A stretch of DNA of 64,000 nucleotides from Athripsodes cinereus (Eukaryota > Arthropoda > Insecta > Trichoptera > Leptoceridae): positions 24,562,000 to 24,625,999 of the forward strand of contig OX388314.1 of the NCBI GenBank assembly GCA_947579605.1, in the 5' to 3' direction. Each line of letters starts with the position of its first letter. The stretch's first letter is position 1. Below the pieces are notes generated by a model. It saw only the letters and a list, made by a program, of their open reading frames with translations. It was not told the DNA's origin and ran no database searches. Shown here piece after piece: positions 22,396-32,690 of the stretch. A program made the position numbers and the translations under genes.

Positions 22396-22429
22396 CATTG
22401 CTGCAAAATTCCCTCTACTTTTAAAATAA

Positions 22430-22660
22430 TATCTACTACTTCTGCCACATCCCACAAACGGCGAAGCTAGCAGACTAATTGCAAGTAGTCCTTGCCAATA
22501 AAATCTTAGACGTTTAAGATAATTGACATATCTCAACACTGAACTGATGACGTTAAATGTCTTTAACGCGATGTTTTACAAATAGCCACCTTTTACAGGA
22601 CACTCGAAAACTGAAAGTAAATAATGAGAGCGTCTTATTTGTCGGATACTTCAAAACCAA
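22430..22660 (-). repeat. Family A copy, near full length
   Basis: Landmarks from 'ctacttctgccacatcccac' to 'ggacactcgaaaactg' in family order. Confidence 0.6.
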
Positions 22661-23099
22661 CAATGAAACTAAATATTAACATATTAAAAGTAAAATATGT
22701 TAACGAAAGTGACTGCATTTTTTTATTAATTTATTTAAATTGAGTAAATAAAAAAGTTAACAACACAAATATTGATTATAAAATTGATATTTATACAAAT
22801 AAGTGAGAGTTTTATAGCCATTGATTACTTATTTGCTAGTATAATAAGCATAATTTATTCAAGAAAACCGGTTAGAGGATCATTCACCGATGACACTTAT
22901 TATTATACATTCACATTGCCGAAATTATCGTACGAACACGTACGGTTTTATTAATATTATTAATACCTATACTACTTGTAAATTATAATTTTATCTTATA
23001 ATCAAACCCATATTTTATATACGATAATGAATTTTGACAGATTTCTTTCAATGTCACCGAATAGATTATCACAAAGTATGACAAGCTTGACTTTATAAT
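22661..23099. other. No recognised feature
   Basis: AT-rich, nothing supported. Confidence 0.45.
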
Positions 23100-23260
23100 A
23101 TATTTATTTATTTATTTATTTATTTTATTCTTCTTGCACATCATCATTCATATAACAAATAAAATAGGGCAATATACACAGGAAAAAATGTGATGATGTG
23201 CAGTGGCGAGATTATCACTATATAGTGATTTCTTCCATCTAACCACGGTATAAGTATATA
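23100..23260 (-). repeat. Family C retroelement 3' end
   Basis: The tail is (TTTA)n at 23102-23126 on the plus strand. The body 'attcttcttgcacatcatca', 'gatgtgcagtggcgagatta', 'tcactatatagtgatttctt', 'ccatctaaccac' recurs at 34530-34658, 43679-43808 and 49066-49192, all on the minus strand. Confidence 0.7.
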
Positions 23261-23294
23261 AGTATATCGTGAGAGTTTAGCATCGTTTTTATGT

Positions 23295-23545
23295 TTACTT
23301 TATTTATTTATTTTTTTATTCTTTACTGTACATTGATAACAAGCAAATTCACACAAAAATACATTTAAAACAAAGACAATCATACAATCAATATACAGAA
23401 GGCGAGTTTATAGCAGAGGCGCGATTTCTTCCAACTAACCCAATTTCATGCAACTTTCACATAAAGAAAATCTTAAAGAAAGGAAAGAGGAGGTAAAAAA
23501 GGAGAAGAATATGTAGGAAAAGGGACTAGGATACAGAAGCCATAT
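23295..23545 (-). repeat. Family B retroelement 3' end
   Basis: Same landmarks as 3690-3845 and, beyond them, the 5' extension shared with 7795-7900 ('aaagaaaggaaagaggaggt', 'ggaaaagggactagg'). Confidence 0.65.
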
Positions 23546-23654
23546 TTTGCTTCTATCTCCATGGTTAATGCATGATATAGTTTTTATTTGCTTATTTTTA
23601 GAGGTTCTCTGGTTGCATGGGTAGGTCACTGGCACCATGCAGCTTTAAGACGTT

Positions 23655-23890
23655 TTGATAAAGTTTCTAATCACGTTCCCGCTAAAGAATAGACCTCGCA
23701 CCTTTCCTGTAAGTTTTCGAGTGTTCTGTAAAACGCAGGTATTTGTTAAATATCACGATTTAAGACATTTAATATCATCTTTTATGCCACCCGTTCTGAA
23801 AGTCAAAACTTTCATTGGTACGGAGAGAACGATTTGCGTGTACTCTAAAGCTATTTATAAAACATCACTTACAAGACATTTAATATACTT
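23655..23890 (+). repeat. Family A copy
   Basis: 'cgctaaagaatagacct', 'cctgtaagttttcgagtgtt', 'aagacatttaatatcatctt', 'gccacccgttctgaaagtc' and 'attggtacggagagaac' in family order. Confidence 0.65.
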
Positions 23891-25387
23891 ATTCAATTCT
23901 ACCCATCCCGAAAATCTTGCTTTTTGTTACTTTTAAATGGTGATAAAAACCTTAAAAATGCACATTTAAAAATATAAAAAGCACCATAATTTTTCAAATT
24001 TTCTGAACTATTTGTTGGGTTGAAATTTTTTTTTTGTGAAAGTTCCCCAATAAAGAATGAATAAATAAATAAACAAAACAATTATTGAAATTGAGAGAAT
24101 GAATATATACGAGTATTTAAAATAAGTTAAGTAAGTAAAATCATCGTAATGTGCCGATACATTGATAAATTCAATACATTGACTAGCCCGTCGCCCGTCG
24201 TGGGAATTGACTTAGATACGAGTATGTCAAAATCTAATACACTCTTCCATACAAAGTTTGTAACGCGAGTCACTAATAAAAATGGAAAATCATTTATATC
24301 TAGTCGGTTTAAATTTGGACATACAGTCTTGGAATAATGATAGATATGTGAAGAAAGAAATTGAATGATTTCTTCAAATGTATGTTGATAAATACATATT
24401 ATATCTCATTGTTTTCATGGTAGATGTAAGACATACACAATAATCTATATATTATATACACTTCATCTGACAACAATGAACAGCAACAATAATATTGTAT
24501 CTTTGTATGTAAATTGTCCGAAAGTTTGTTACAATTATACTTAAATGTACTTGTAATATGCATAAAATTATGAAGTTTATAGCTATTAACAGAACCGGGC
24601 ATTAATCCGTTAATCATTTGTTTATTAAAAAAAGATAAATTATTTAAGCTAAACTTCAAAATTATTTTCATGTAATACATAAAAGAAACACTGTTTCAAT
24701 TTTCACTATACATTTTCAAACTGTCGTTTGTGTCCACACTTGCGTACATTTTCAAGAACACTTAACTTTTAATATACTTACATCTTTTTAAAAATCTAGT
24801 TTGAATTAAGCCAAATACACCCCATACACACCCACACCTTTTAAGTCAGATTAGTAACCACTTTTTGTAATTTAGAGATCACTATTTTTTTGCATTCCAC
24901 CCGAAATATGAGTGATTCAGCCACTATGAATTTAATTGCCACGGATGAGCTGTAACTTGTTTTATATAAAAAAATTACGAATCAGGAAGGATTTTTTGTT
25001 GACAGATTAACGAATTAATAAGTTTAATCCTAGATTAACTTGGTCCAACTCTGCCTACTAACTTTGCAAGCAGGTACAAAAATAATAACAATAAGTTCAA
25101 CATCTTTCACCGGAACAAAGAGAGTATAAAATAAAAGTTGATCTAGTATTTTATTTAGAAGAGAATAAAACCGAAACCACGATGATACTTGTGTCAGATA
25201 CTGTATAGAAACGCACTGACTTACTTTTTTTCTGGAGTTATACCCTTAAAACCTTTATACATGAGACTCATCGTGCGATGTGGAGGTCCAGCTGTCCTTT
25301 CATTGTTTTGGGGGCCTTCTTAGTAGGCGTCGCACCTCAGTTAGGGCAATATTTGAGATTCGCTACATTATTTGGGAATGACCTAAT
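23891..25387. other. No recognised feature
   Basis: AT-rich. A 62-codon frame at 24149-24337 (+) shows nothing familiar. Confidence 0.4.
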
Positions 25388-25604
25388 TATTAATTTTGAA
25401 CTTTCTAATTTTATGTGAGTTACACTGTGGAAATTCATTTTATAAAATAAAAATAACAAACTTTGTTTAATTCCACTTTAGTCAATACAATAAATAACTA
25501 AAACTGAAGATGGGTGTAAGCCCGAAAACGTTTTAGTTATTTATTGTATTGACTAAAGTGGAATTAAACAAAGTTTGTTATTTTTATTTTATATTAATTT
25601 TGAA
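25388..25604 (+). mobile_element. Hairpin element with hammerhead core and 13-bp flanking direct repeat
   Basis: A perfect inverted repeat with 64-bp arms (25441-25504 and 25530-25593) surrounds a 25-base loop that is the hammerhead core. The direct repeat TATTAATTTTGAA lies at 25388-25400 and 25592-25604, as a target duplication would. The layout after the core ('...aagtggaattaaacaaag' then 'ttatttttattttat') parallels the PLE repeat after its own hammerhead ('...aagtgaaagtaaacagtg' then 'attttatttttat'), so I infer PLE ancestry. There is no ORF. Confidence 0.7.
25504..25533 (+). ncRNA. Hammerhead ribozyme motif in the hairpin loop
   Basis: CTGAAGA (fits CUGANGA) at 25504-25510, an extra T, helix II GGGT (25512-25515) with loop GTAA and GCCC (25520-25523), then GAAA at 25524-25527. 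Stem III is the palindrome AACGTT (25527-25532), followed by T25533. The flanking arms can pair as a very long stem I. The inverted repeat also reads the same on the other strand except for the loop, so only the plus strand carries the core. Cleavage is inferred, not shown. Confidence 0.7.
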
Positions 25605-26244
25605 TTTTATTTTATTTGATCGTATCAAAACGTAGGTATCAACCTTTTGTAATTAAATAAATTTGTTGCATCAAATTGCACCGTACAAATGCTTAAATCT
25701 AGGTTATTTCAGTCGTCGCATACTTGTCAGAAACGCACGTATCTCTGTGCAGAGAATACTTGATTTTCTTTGATTTATGTTTTTAGATTTTAATTTATGG
25801 GAAAGAATGATTTTTGAATAATAAATTTTTATACATTACAATATTGTTTCCGTCCAGCAGGTACGTATATATCAATCTCTGTTACCTATTATGTTTGTTC
25901 ATTGGTAGTTTTATAATGTACCTACAATACATTACAATAGAAATTTGAGTTATGTTTACTTTGAAAAATATTGATGTTTTTATAATGAGGCGTGAGATTT
26001 GATACAGTTTAAGAAGAAAGTGAAAATCTTTTGTGATAAATTGATTCGTACATTTTAAATGATCATTCATTATATTGTGTATACTTTAAAAGTATGAAAT
26101 CTATCCTACATATATATTTTATATAAGTACCTATCTAATTTTTTCGTGGGAATATGAAGTTAGGTTTATTAGGAATTCCCCGATTTCCAAGGCTTTAAAA
26201 TTATTTATTGATTCGAAGGATCATGTCGATATTTTCAACATATC
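25605..26244. other. No recognised feature
   Basis: AT-rich, nothing supported. Confidence 0.45.
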
Positions 26245-26660
26245 TCCATCTATCTATCTATACCCTCACGCCGTGTCTCAGGAGAGGAAGGTAGAGAGAA
26301 CGGAACGCCATATAGATCTATTTTTACAAACTTCTTTCGCTTCCTCCACATTCATCCAGTTTCACATACATGCAAGCCGATTTCTCTTACTCAACACGCG
26401 GCCGACCTTGAGAATTGATCCACGTGATTAAGCCACGTGGTTCTTGGCCGTCCGCACTTTATTCACACCCTGTCTTTCAGATAAATACATCCTCTTCGTC
26501 ATTCTTTCATCTTGCATTCACTCCACATATCCAAACCATCGTAACTTATTTACACGCATTCTATCCACAACACTCTTCTCGCATCCGCTCATTCTCCTGA
26601 TATCCTCACTCTTCACTCTATCCCGCAACGTTTTACCAACCACTCTTCTCAGTGAACATA
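26245..26660 (-). pseudogene. RTE subfamily-2 3' fragment
   Basis: On the minus strand the 5' end encodes 'SLRRVVGKTLRDRVKSEDIR' and 'VNKLRWFGYVE', closely related to RTE1 ('SLRRMCGKSLRDRVRNSDIR', 'VNKLRWFGHVE'). It then decays through 'ggcgtgagggtata' to TAGA repeats at 26250-26265. It abuts the tail of the RT2 LINE at about 26662, so RT2 may have inserted at its edge. Confidence 0.7.
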
Positions 26661-26662
26661 AC

Positions 26663-28140
26663 ATATATATATAATGAGTTAAAATCCATTGGATTGGTCT
26701 GCAACGAGTTTGGTTTTTCTTCTCCATTCGTCTCTATTCTCCGCCAGTCTTTTCAGCTCCACGTACGAGCCACAGTTCATATCACTCTTCAGTTGGTCCA
26801 TATATGCGTCTCTTGGTCGGCCTCTGCCATTTGTCCCGTCGGTCTTACCCTCCGCGATGGCTATGAGTAGTCCTGGGTGCCTGATGTTGTGGCCAATCCA
26901 GTTAGCTCGTTGTTGGCTGATTCTCTTAAGGAGTTGCCTTTTTTCGCCTACCCTGGTTAATACTTCTTCGTTTTCGACGTGCTCCGACCAATGGATCTTA
27001 AGCATGCGTCTGTAGCACCACATTTCAAAGGCCGCCAGCCGTCCGCTTTCACTCTTGCTGATGGTCCATGTCTCACAACCATAAAGCAGAATGCTCCATA
27101 CAAAGGCTTTAGTAAGGTTCTTCCTTACGCTTAAGTCAATATTTGGGGATTCCAATATCTTCGATTTTTTGTTAAAGGCAATCCTTGCCTGGTTTATTCT
27201 GCTTACGATTTCTGCTTTGGAGCGTCCATCCTGGTTTATTCTACTGCCCAGGTACACGAACTCACTTACTTGTTTGATGCTCACTCCATTTATGGCAATG
27301 TTCGCAGTCGCTTCCTCTCTTCCAACGACCATACATTTTGTTTTTTCTTTATTTATTTTCATGTTGTACTTTGACAACAGTATACTTTCCATTTTTCCTA
27401 AGGCTTCGTTCAGCTCCATCTCGGAGTCTGCGAGCAGTGCTATGTCGTCAGCATATCTTATCATGTCGACCTTTTTCCCATTTATTTTTACTCCTGTACA
27501 GTTCTTCATTTCTTCTCTCAGTTCATCAATGGCTCGCTGTATATAGCAGTTAAAGAGAGCTGGCGACATTGAGCATCCTTGTCTTACGCCTTGTTCGACC
27601 CTTGCTTCTGCACAGCTCTCTCCGCTTTTAATCACAGCCATTTCGTTCTTGTATAAGCTCCAGATTGCTCTTCTGTCTTTATAACTCATTCCTATCTGGT
27701 TGAGGGTGTTAAAAAGTTGTTCCCATTCTACTTTATCGAATGCTTTTTCAAGGTCGATGAATGCTATGTATGTGTTTTTATTAATTGCTATTCTCTTTTC
27801 TAGAGTAAGTCTGAGACTCAGGATTGCATCTCTTGTACCTGTCTCTTTGCGGAATCCAAATTGATCTTCTGTAAGTGTTTCGTTTATTTTATTTTCCGCC
27901 CTTTTCATTATAATGTTGGTGAGTATCTTAGAAGCGTGTGATATCATGCTTAAGGTTCTGTGTTGTTCGCACTTTGTAGTGCCTGCTTTCTTAGGAAGCG
28001 CTCGTATCAGACATTTGGCAAAGTCCTCAGGTATCTCTCCTGTGTCATATATTTTGCAGACAAGCTTATACAATGTATCGAGCATGCCTTTTCCCGCGTA
28101 TATAATATATTTAATATATATATAACATAACATACAATAC
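26663..28140 (-). mobile_element. 5'-truncated LINE, RT2 family
   Basis: The 3' end is 'taactcattatata' followed by TA repeats, the same tail as the copy at 9124-9736. The 5' edge lies near 28090 where coding similarity ends and an AT-repeat region begins (28096-28170). The string ACATAACAT occurs at both edges (26656-26664 and about 28126-28134) and may be part of a target duplication, but the AT-rich surroundings make this weak. Confidence 0.75.
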
Positions 28141-28181
28141 ATAACCGCATATATATAATATATATATAACATAACATACAA
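26679..28181 (-). CDS. LINE reverse transcriptase (RT2 family), endonuclease domain missing
   Basis: 500-codon frame, but its first ~29 codons are translated AT-repeat DNA ('YIYYIYA...') and not protein of the element. Real similarity starts near residue 31 ('GKGMLDTLYKLVCKIYDTG', position about 28090). RT motifs: 'EDQFGFRKETGTRDAI', motif A 'AFIDLEKAFDKVEW' near residue 139, 'GVRQGCSMSPALFNCYI', and motif C 'IRYADDIALLAD' near 241. Catalytic aspartates are intact. The C-terminal part ('VYLGSRINQDGRS', 'LLYGCETWTISKSES', 'GRGRPRDAYMDQLK') ends at 'DQSNGF'. It resembles the insect proteins usually named endonuclease-reverse transcriptase (RTE-like). Truncated at the N terminus, so not autonomous. 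Confidence 0.8.
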   Translation of the reverse strand: MYVMLYIYYIYAVMYCMLCYIYIKYIIYAGKGMLDTLYKLVCKIYDTGEIPEDFAKCLIRALPKKAGTTKCEQHRTLSMISHASKILTNIIMKRAENKINETLTEDQFGFRKETGTRDAILSLRLTLEKRIAINKNTYIAFIDLEKAFDKVEWEQLFNTLNQIGMSYKDRRAIWSLYKNEMAVIKSGESCAEARVEQGVRQGCSMSPALFNCYIQRAIDELREEMKNCTGVKINGKKVDMIRYADDIALLADSEMELNEALGKMESILLSKYNMKINKEKTKCMVVGREEATANIAINGVSIKQVSEFVYLGSRINQDGRSKAEIVSRINQARIAFNKKSKILESPNIDLSVRKNLTKAFVWSILLYGCETWTISKSESGRLAAFEMWCYRRMLKIHWSEHVENEEVLTRVGEKRQLLKRISQQRANWIGHNIRHPGLLIAIAEGKTDGTNGRGRPRDAYMDQLKSDMNCGSYVELKRLAENRDEWRRKTKLVADQSNGF

Positions 28182-28330
28182 TGACTTTATCAGGATAGAG
28201 ACTCTCCTTTGATTCTATTGTTTCTTGGCATCTCTTGAGTGTTTTTTTCTGTCTCGCTGTTTTTTTATTTTTTGGTTTCTTAATTGGCTTTTCTTTATTT
28301 TTATTTTTTTCTAGAATATGCAGGTGAACA
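28141..28330 (-). repeat. Element X copy 2
   Basis: The minus strand reads an A-rich stretch (encoding Lys/Arg-rich peptide), then 'caaaggagagtctctatcct' and 'gataaagtcattgtatgtta', matching 6120-6272 (+). Its 3' end runs straight into the AT repeats at the RT2 edge. Confidence 0.6.
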
Positions 28331-28669
28331 AAGCTTAAGTAAAAATTATATGAAAATGTATCTAGTCGCATTATTACGTGCACTTTTATTCTAGAACAGG
28401 TTTTGATATGTGAAATTGATTCACACAGAATATAGCATCACATAAGAGTAACTGATTGCTTATTACCCACTCATCTGATAGTGACTACCTAGTCGTTGCA
28501 AATTAAATTCTTCTGTGTATAATAATCTATTAAGTGCATATGTTGTACATAATATAACAAAGCTGTTTGCTGTACTTGTAGAAGTTATCATTTAATGATT
28601 ATATTGCAACTTTCCCTTTGAAGTAATCAAAATATATTAGCACTTAGTACATACTCTCAATATTGTGCA
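28331..28669. other. No recognised feature
   Basis: AT-rich, nothing supported. Confidence 0.4.
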
Positions 28670-28847
28670 TGTTATTTGTTAAGAAAATTACCCAACAGAC
28701 ACCTCATCCGCACAACCAACAGACTGTGCAAACTCCCTTTTGTGTGAAACAGGAAAGGTGTCCCGATGCTTACGAATCGGCTTAGGCTGGTTTAAGTGCA
28801 CTTTACCCATGGTACGTTCACCAATCCCACCAATTCCTGTTTCAAAC
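28670..28847 (+). repeat. Family G copy
   Basis: 'cccaacagacacctcatccg', 'actgtgcaaactccctttt', 'cttacgaatcggcttaggct', 'gttcaccaatcccaccaatt' recur at 50760-51020 in reverse. One frame encodes 'NRLCKLPFV' and another 'LTNRLRLVQ', which might be LINE coding relics, but I cannot assign the clade. Confidence 0.55.
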
Positions 28848-28965
28848 TGTCATGTTCGACATCTGTTGAGCATAGATGTCAACTAACAGCAACCATCTTT
28901 GTGATTGTGTTCGAGGTTGTTGACAATCTATCGTTGATTGTCAACCCGAAACACTAAATGGCGCC
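28848..28965 (+). repeat. Possible short LTR with primer-binding-site-like motif
   Basis: A TG...CA segment (28848-28953) holds a 10-bp hairpin (GTTGACAATC ... GATTGTCAAC). Five bases later comes TGGCGCC (28959-28965), a sequence typical of LTR-retrotransposon primer binding sites. At about 106 bp it would be a very short LTR, as in miniature (TRIM-like) elements. No second LTR was found, so this is tentative. Confidence 0.25.
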
Positions 28966-29018
28966 AGAGAACAATTGTGTTCTCCTATTTACAGCGTTGC
29001 TTTGACCATTGGTTTTAA

Positions 29019-29236
29019 ATGTTAAACGAAGTTTTCGCATTTAGCTGGATTTTCACACCTGCGAGAGTGATGATATTAAGAAAATTACCCAACAGACACC
29101 TCATCCGCACACACACAAAAGGGAGTTTGCACAGTCTGTTGGTTGTGCGGATGAGGTGTCTGTTGGGTAATTTTCTTAATATCTTCACTCTCGCAGGTGT
29201 GAAAATCCAGCTAAATGCGAAAACTTCGTATAACAT
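29019..29236. repeat. Large palindrome of family G end sequence
   Basis: Arms 29027-29110 and 29145-29228 are 84 bp with a single mismatch; weaker pairing extends to 29019/29236. The 34-base loop is itself an inverted piece of the family G sequence found at 28715-28750. The 80-codon frames on both strands are an effect of the palindrome, not genes. A related end lies at 51165-51240. Confidence 0.85.
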
Positions 29237-29369
29237 GTTATTTGTTGTTCTATGGTATTTGATTTAAGTAAACGCCTCTGAACTTACTTGAACACATTCA
29301 AATTATGAATATCAGATAATGGACTCAAAAAAGCTGAAAAATACGGATTACTAATGGCATTTGTCAAAA

Positions 29370-29645
29370 ATTAACTGTCAGACACTCCGACTGCAGCTTT
29401 TGAGCAGAGTATAATGAAACACCTATCCACATCCTTTATAATTGTGACGCATTCGCTCGCAATCGAAGTCATATCCTTGGAAGACCACTACTGGACTCTG
29501 AGAAGGTGAGGTTTCTCACACCAAGAGAAATCGTTAGTTACATGATGCACGTAGGTCTTCAGAGCGAGATATGACACAGTAGATCCATTATGGTCGCAGT
29601 GACACAAGGGATGCTACGTCTCTTGACCTTCATACGAAAAAAGTA
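29370..29645 (+). pseudogene. LINE ORF2 C-terminal fragment (R1/I-like)
   Basis: Frame 29416-29574 reads 'ETPIHILYNCDAFARNRSHI', then 'LGRPLLDSEKVRF' and 'EIVSYMMHVGLQ' to a stop. This is the shape of the C-terminal tail of R1/I-type LINE proteins (E..HLL..C.A..R.R...LG). The usual upstream Cys and the RNase H domain are missing. A short 3' UTR follows. Confidence 0.55.
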
Positions 29646-30100
29646 GTTCTTCTTTTAATTGAAATGATTTAAAGAAAGTTTAATTTTTTACTATTAACTG
29701 TTTTTGTAATTCATGCTTAATAACATCGAAAACATCAATTATTAAATATTCTTAATCAAAGATATTCTGTCCTATAAACCTCATACTGACATTGATATTT
29801 ATAAAATATTCATTAATTCTATGCACACTGCTAAAAGATAATGATTTACCTGAGATATTGTCAGGTGAAACTATAAGACAGATTACTGGAAGTGACCTTG
29901 TGGTAAACCATAGAGGGACCTGTCTACGTATAGATTATAATTATTCTATTAAGTATAAACGCTGTTGTATTACATACACGAATCATCGCTGTTGCTAGTA
30001 ACAGTAATTTCTGAGAAGTCTTCACAATACGAATGATGGTGAATGCATCAAACTCTCTAGGTTAATTAATTTTCATCATAAAATGAGTGTATTATTATCT
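29646..30100. other. No recognised feature
   Basis: AT-rich, nothing supported. Confidence 0.4.
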
Positions 30101-30101
30101 A

Positions 30102-30210
30102 CGCAGTCTTCTCCAACCTTTTAATCACCGTAGATCGGTCAAAGTTTAATAATTTTACCGCGGCCCGCTAAGGGGGAGATGTTGATTGCTTACAATGAAA
30201 ATGTGAAAGT
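30102..30210 (+). repeat. Possible hAT terminal fragment
   Basis: 'cagtcttctccaacctttt' followed by 'caccgtagatcgg' and 'gcggcccgctaa' resembles the CAGTGTTTCTCAACC...CGGCCCG ends of Charlie-like hAT elements. Only one end is visible. Confidence 0.35.
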
Positions 30211-30329
30211 GGGATCATTTTTTTATTATTTTCCTTGTACTCCATATTTCTACAACTCCCTCCTCGTACCGTCACCAGATTATCGAATCGATGTATCAAT
30301 ATGACGTATTTTATGATCTCCTCGTTTAC

Positions 30330-30435
30330 CTGTCAAGTCCCCAGAAAAGTTTTCGAGTATCCTGTGAGAGGAAGGTATTTATAAAACATACAGTTGGTCC
30401 ACTGGCTACCCCCCTTGTGGTAAATACCGTGTTGG
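30330..30435 (+). repeat. Family A copy with internal deletion
   Basis: 'agttttcgagtatcctgtg' jumps directly to 'gttggtccactggctacccc' and 'cttgtggtaaataccgt', so the middle 130 bases are lost. Confidence 0.6.
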
Positions 30436-30619
30436 TATGAATGAATAAATGAATGTGTAGATACGCTTACCTATAACTTTATTTATCACGTTTTGTGAAC
30501 GTATAACGTATATCTTTTGAGGACTACAAACTTTTTATAAATTTCAGATTTAAGGGATCCAGTTAACGAGCTCTACGTAATAGCATCCTTTCTGTACTAC
30601 AAAACTAAGAACAACTACT

Positions 30620-30910
30620 TCTACTATACCATCATGGCATATCCTACAATTGAGGTAGCTAGCGGATCATCCAAGACAAAAATAAGAAAATGCTACAATC
30701 AAAGAGTTTATTCAATTATAAATTTCACTCACTATGGTTTTTCGCATTTTGATGGATTGCATACATGATCACTTATTGAATATGTTATAAATGTAACTCT
30801 GATAAGTGATATTAAGGAATACCTACCTGATTTTTACAGGACACTTGTAAACTTACAGAAAAAAGTGGGAATCCTATTCTTTGCCAGAAGCTTCACGGAA
30901 TACGTATATA
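30620..30910 (-). repeat. Family A copy split by unrelated sequence
   Basis: 3' part at 30620-30680 ('ctactataccatcatggcat') and 5' part at 30835-30905 ('tttacaggacacttgtaaac', 'aaaaagtgggaatcctattc'). Confidence 0.55.
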
Positions 30911-31565
30911 ATACCTACCTACTGATTTTAGGTAACGAAATAGGATTTACATCGAAATAATCTTGAAAATTTTAATTTATGAGAACACCTCAGTTCCGAC
31001 TTGCCTTTGGGTATCACAACATTTAATTATTTATTTCGACTAATTAGGACATTCATTACAAATTTTATCATAGTTCATAAATGGATACATTACAAATAAT
31101 AAACAACACTTTATATTTTTGTCCACATCATTGTGCAATTATTAGGTATTGTCTTAATTAGCAACTCTCATTAAAATAGCTCGTATTATTAATAATTGTA
31201 ATACTAATTATTAACAAATGAATTCTGCTTGGCTGCATGGTGAGTTCTTTGAGAAACTATCAACCTTGTGTTAGTATTGTTAATAGATAAGTTCATGAGA
31301 CAGAGGAGATCAATTTTATCTTATTTACTATTTATTTTTTTAGAGCTTTTCAAATCAATCAATTGACACTAATTTACATATATTATATTCATTAAATGAT
31401 ACATTTGCTATCCAAAAAAATATATTTATTTACTTATTCGTTTCATCCACTTGTACACATTATTGTAAACATATTTATTTATTTACTTCATTCTTAACTG
31501 TACATTGGTTACAGTTTTTCAAATCAATACAAAGTATCATAAAAAAAAATAGTTTATACAATTCA
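30911..31565. other. Mostly unassigned
   Basis: 31465-31515 ('tatttatttacttcattctt', 'actgtacattgg') is a scrap of a family B tail. The rest is AT-rich. Confidence 0.35.
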
Positions 31566-31745
31566 ATGAGTTCGTCGGTAGCCTGGAGGCAGAGTCTCAG
31601 CTTCGTAAACAAGGGGTCCGTGGTTCAATACCAGGTGCCGGCAAACTCCCCTTTCACGGCACAAGCTTTTAGTTGCTTACTGTGAAAGGTGTATAAGGTT
31701 GTATTTGGGTTTGTAACAAAAACCCAGATAGGATATCTTTTTGTA
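31566..31745 (+). mobile_element. SINE family 2 (tRNA-derived)
   Basis: Box A region 'ggtagcctggaggcagag' (31578 on) and box B 'ggttcaatacc' at 31622-31632, about 33 bp apart, as in a tRNA-type Pol III promoter. Body: 'tttcacggcacaagctttta' and 'gtgtataaggttgtatttgg', then 'aacaaaaacccagata'. Other copies: 16206-16394 (-) and 59980-60066 (-). Confidence 0.75.
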
Positions 31746-32549
31746 AAAATGCACAGAGGATGTCTTCCAACTAACCAGGAATTAACCAAGTTTACAAAAA
31801 AAGCAACTCTATTATTGAAAAAATGCAATTTGAAAACACCTGACTATGTCAACTCCTTATTACACCGTAGGACACTACATAATATTATTATTCATCTGTT
31901 TATTTGTGTTCTCTTCTGTCTAATCGTTCATGAATACCTACGGACACATTGTTGTTATTGATACGCCTTCATGTCTGAGACTTTACTAATTACTTATCTG
32001 TCTAAATGTTCCATTACACTAATTAATACGTTTTTAACAAAACATTTAGCCTTTATTATTATTGTTATCCACTTTGATTATATACGTTTTAAAATCTGCA
32101 AACTCATCGAATCATTATTAGATTTCAAAAAAGATTTTATTTCTTTACGTTCAACTCATATTATTTTACTATTATGATCATGATATTTATCAATGTATTT
32201 ACCTCTTACCTTCTCTTTTTACTTCTTTATACAGACATCCTGTAAACAATTTATTTTGTTTTTACCATTTCTTTACATTATATTAAGATGATGATGGTTT
32301 CCCTCGCTCTAATACCTAAGTAATGTACATTATTTACACTTCAAAAATCAAAAGAAGCCGTCAAAGACCCCTACAATAAAAAAAAATAGAATGTCCTCCA
32401 AGTCAAAACACAAAACAACCATTGTTGTCAAAAGGTGTGACACTTCTAGAATAATATGGACTATCAATATATGCATATTTTATTTAGTCAATAACATTCT
32501 TTTTTTTTTTTTAAATGTATGCTACTGTTGAAATAAAAACACCATACTA
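31746..32549. other. No confident feature
   Basis: 32341-32450 ('aagaatgtcctccaagtc' type sequence) is vaguely similar to 45695-45770 and 46255-46300; too weak to call. Confidence 0.3.
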
Positions 32550-32690
32550 TCTAAGCTACCATAAGTGGGGTAGCTAGATAACCAGCCGCATATTATAAAC
32601 ATGCAAGCTGTCCTCTCTGTGAAAATAAAACTTAGACATTTGGAATGAGTGACACACCTCATCGATAAGTTTAAGATAAACATATCTATT
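32550..32690 (-). repeat. Family A copy
   Basis: 'ctaccataagtggggtagct', 'gcaagctgtcctctctgtg', 'gacatttggaatgagtg', 'cacctcatcgataag'. Confidence 0.65.

Noticed and set aside
24149..24337. 62-codon frame in slightly more balanced sequence
   Set aside because: No motif, no splice signals I trust, no second copy.
28091..28181. First 29 codons of the RT2 ORF
   Set aside because: Translated AT-repeat sequence (Tyr/Ile/Met only); the similarity to LINE proteins begins after it.
28902..28953. Hairpin followed by GAAA near 28943 as a further hammerhead
   Set aside because: The CUGANGA box before the helix is absent and two bases separate helix and GAAA.
29015..29267. 73- and 82-codon frames on opposite strands with the same peptide
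   Set aside because: An automatic result of the palindrome; no independent coding evidence.
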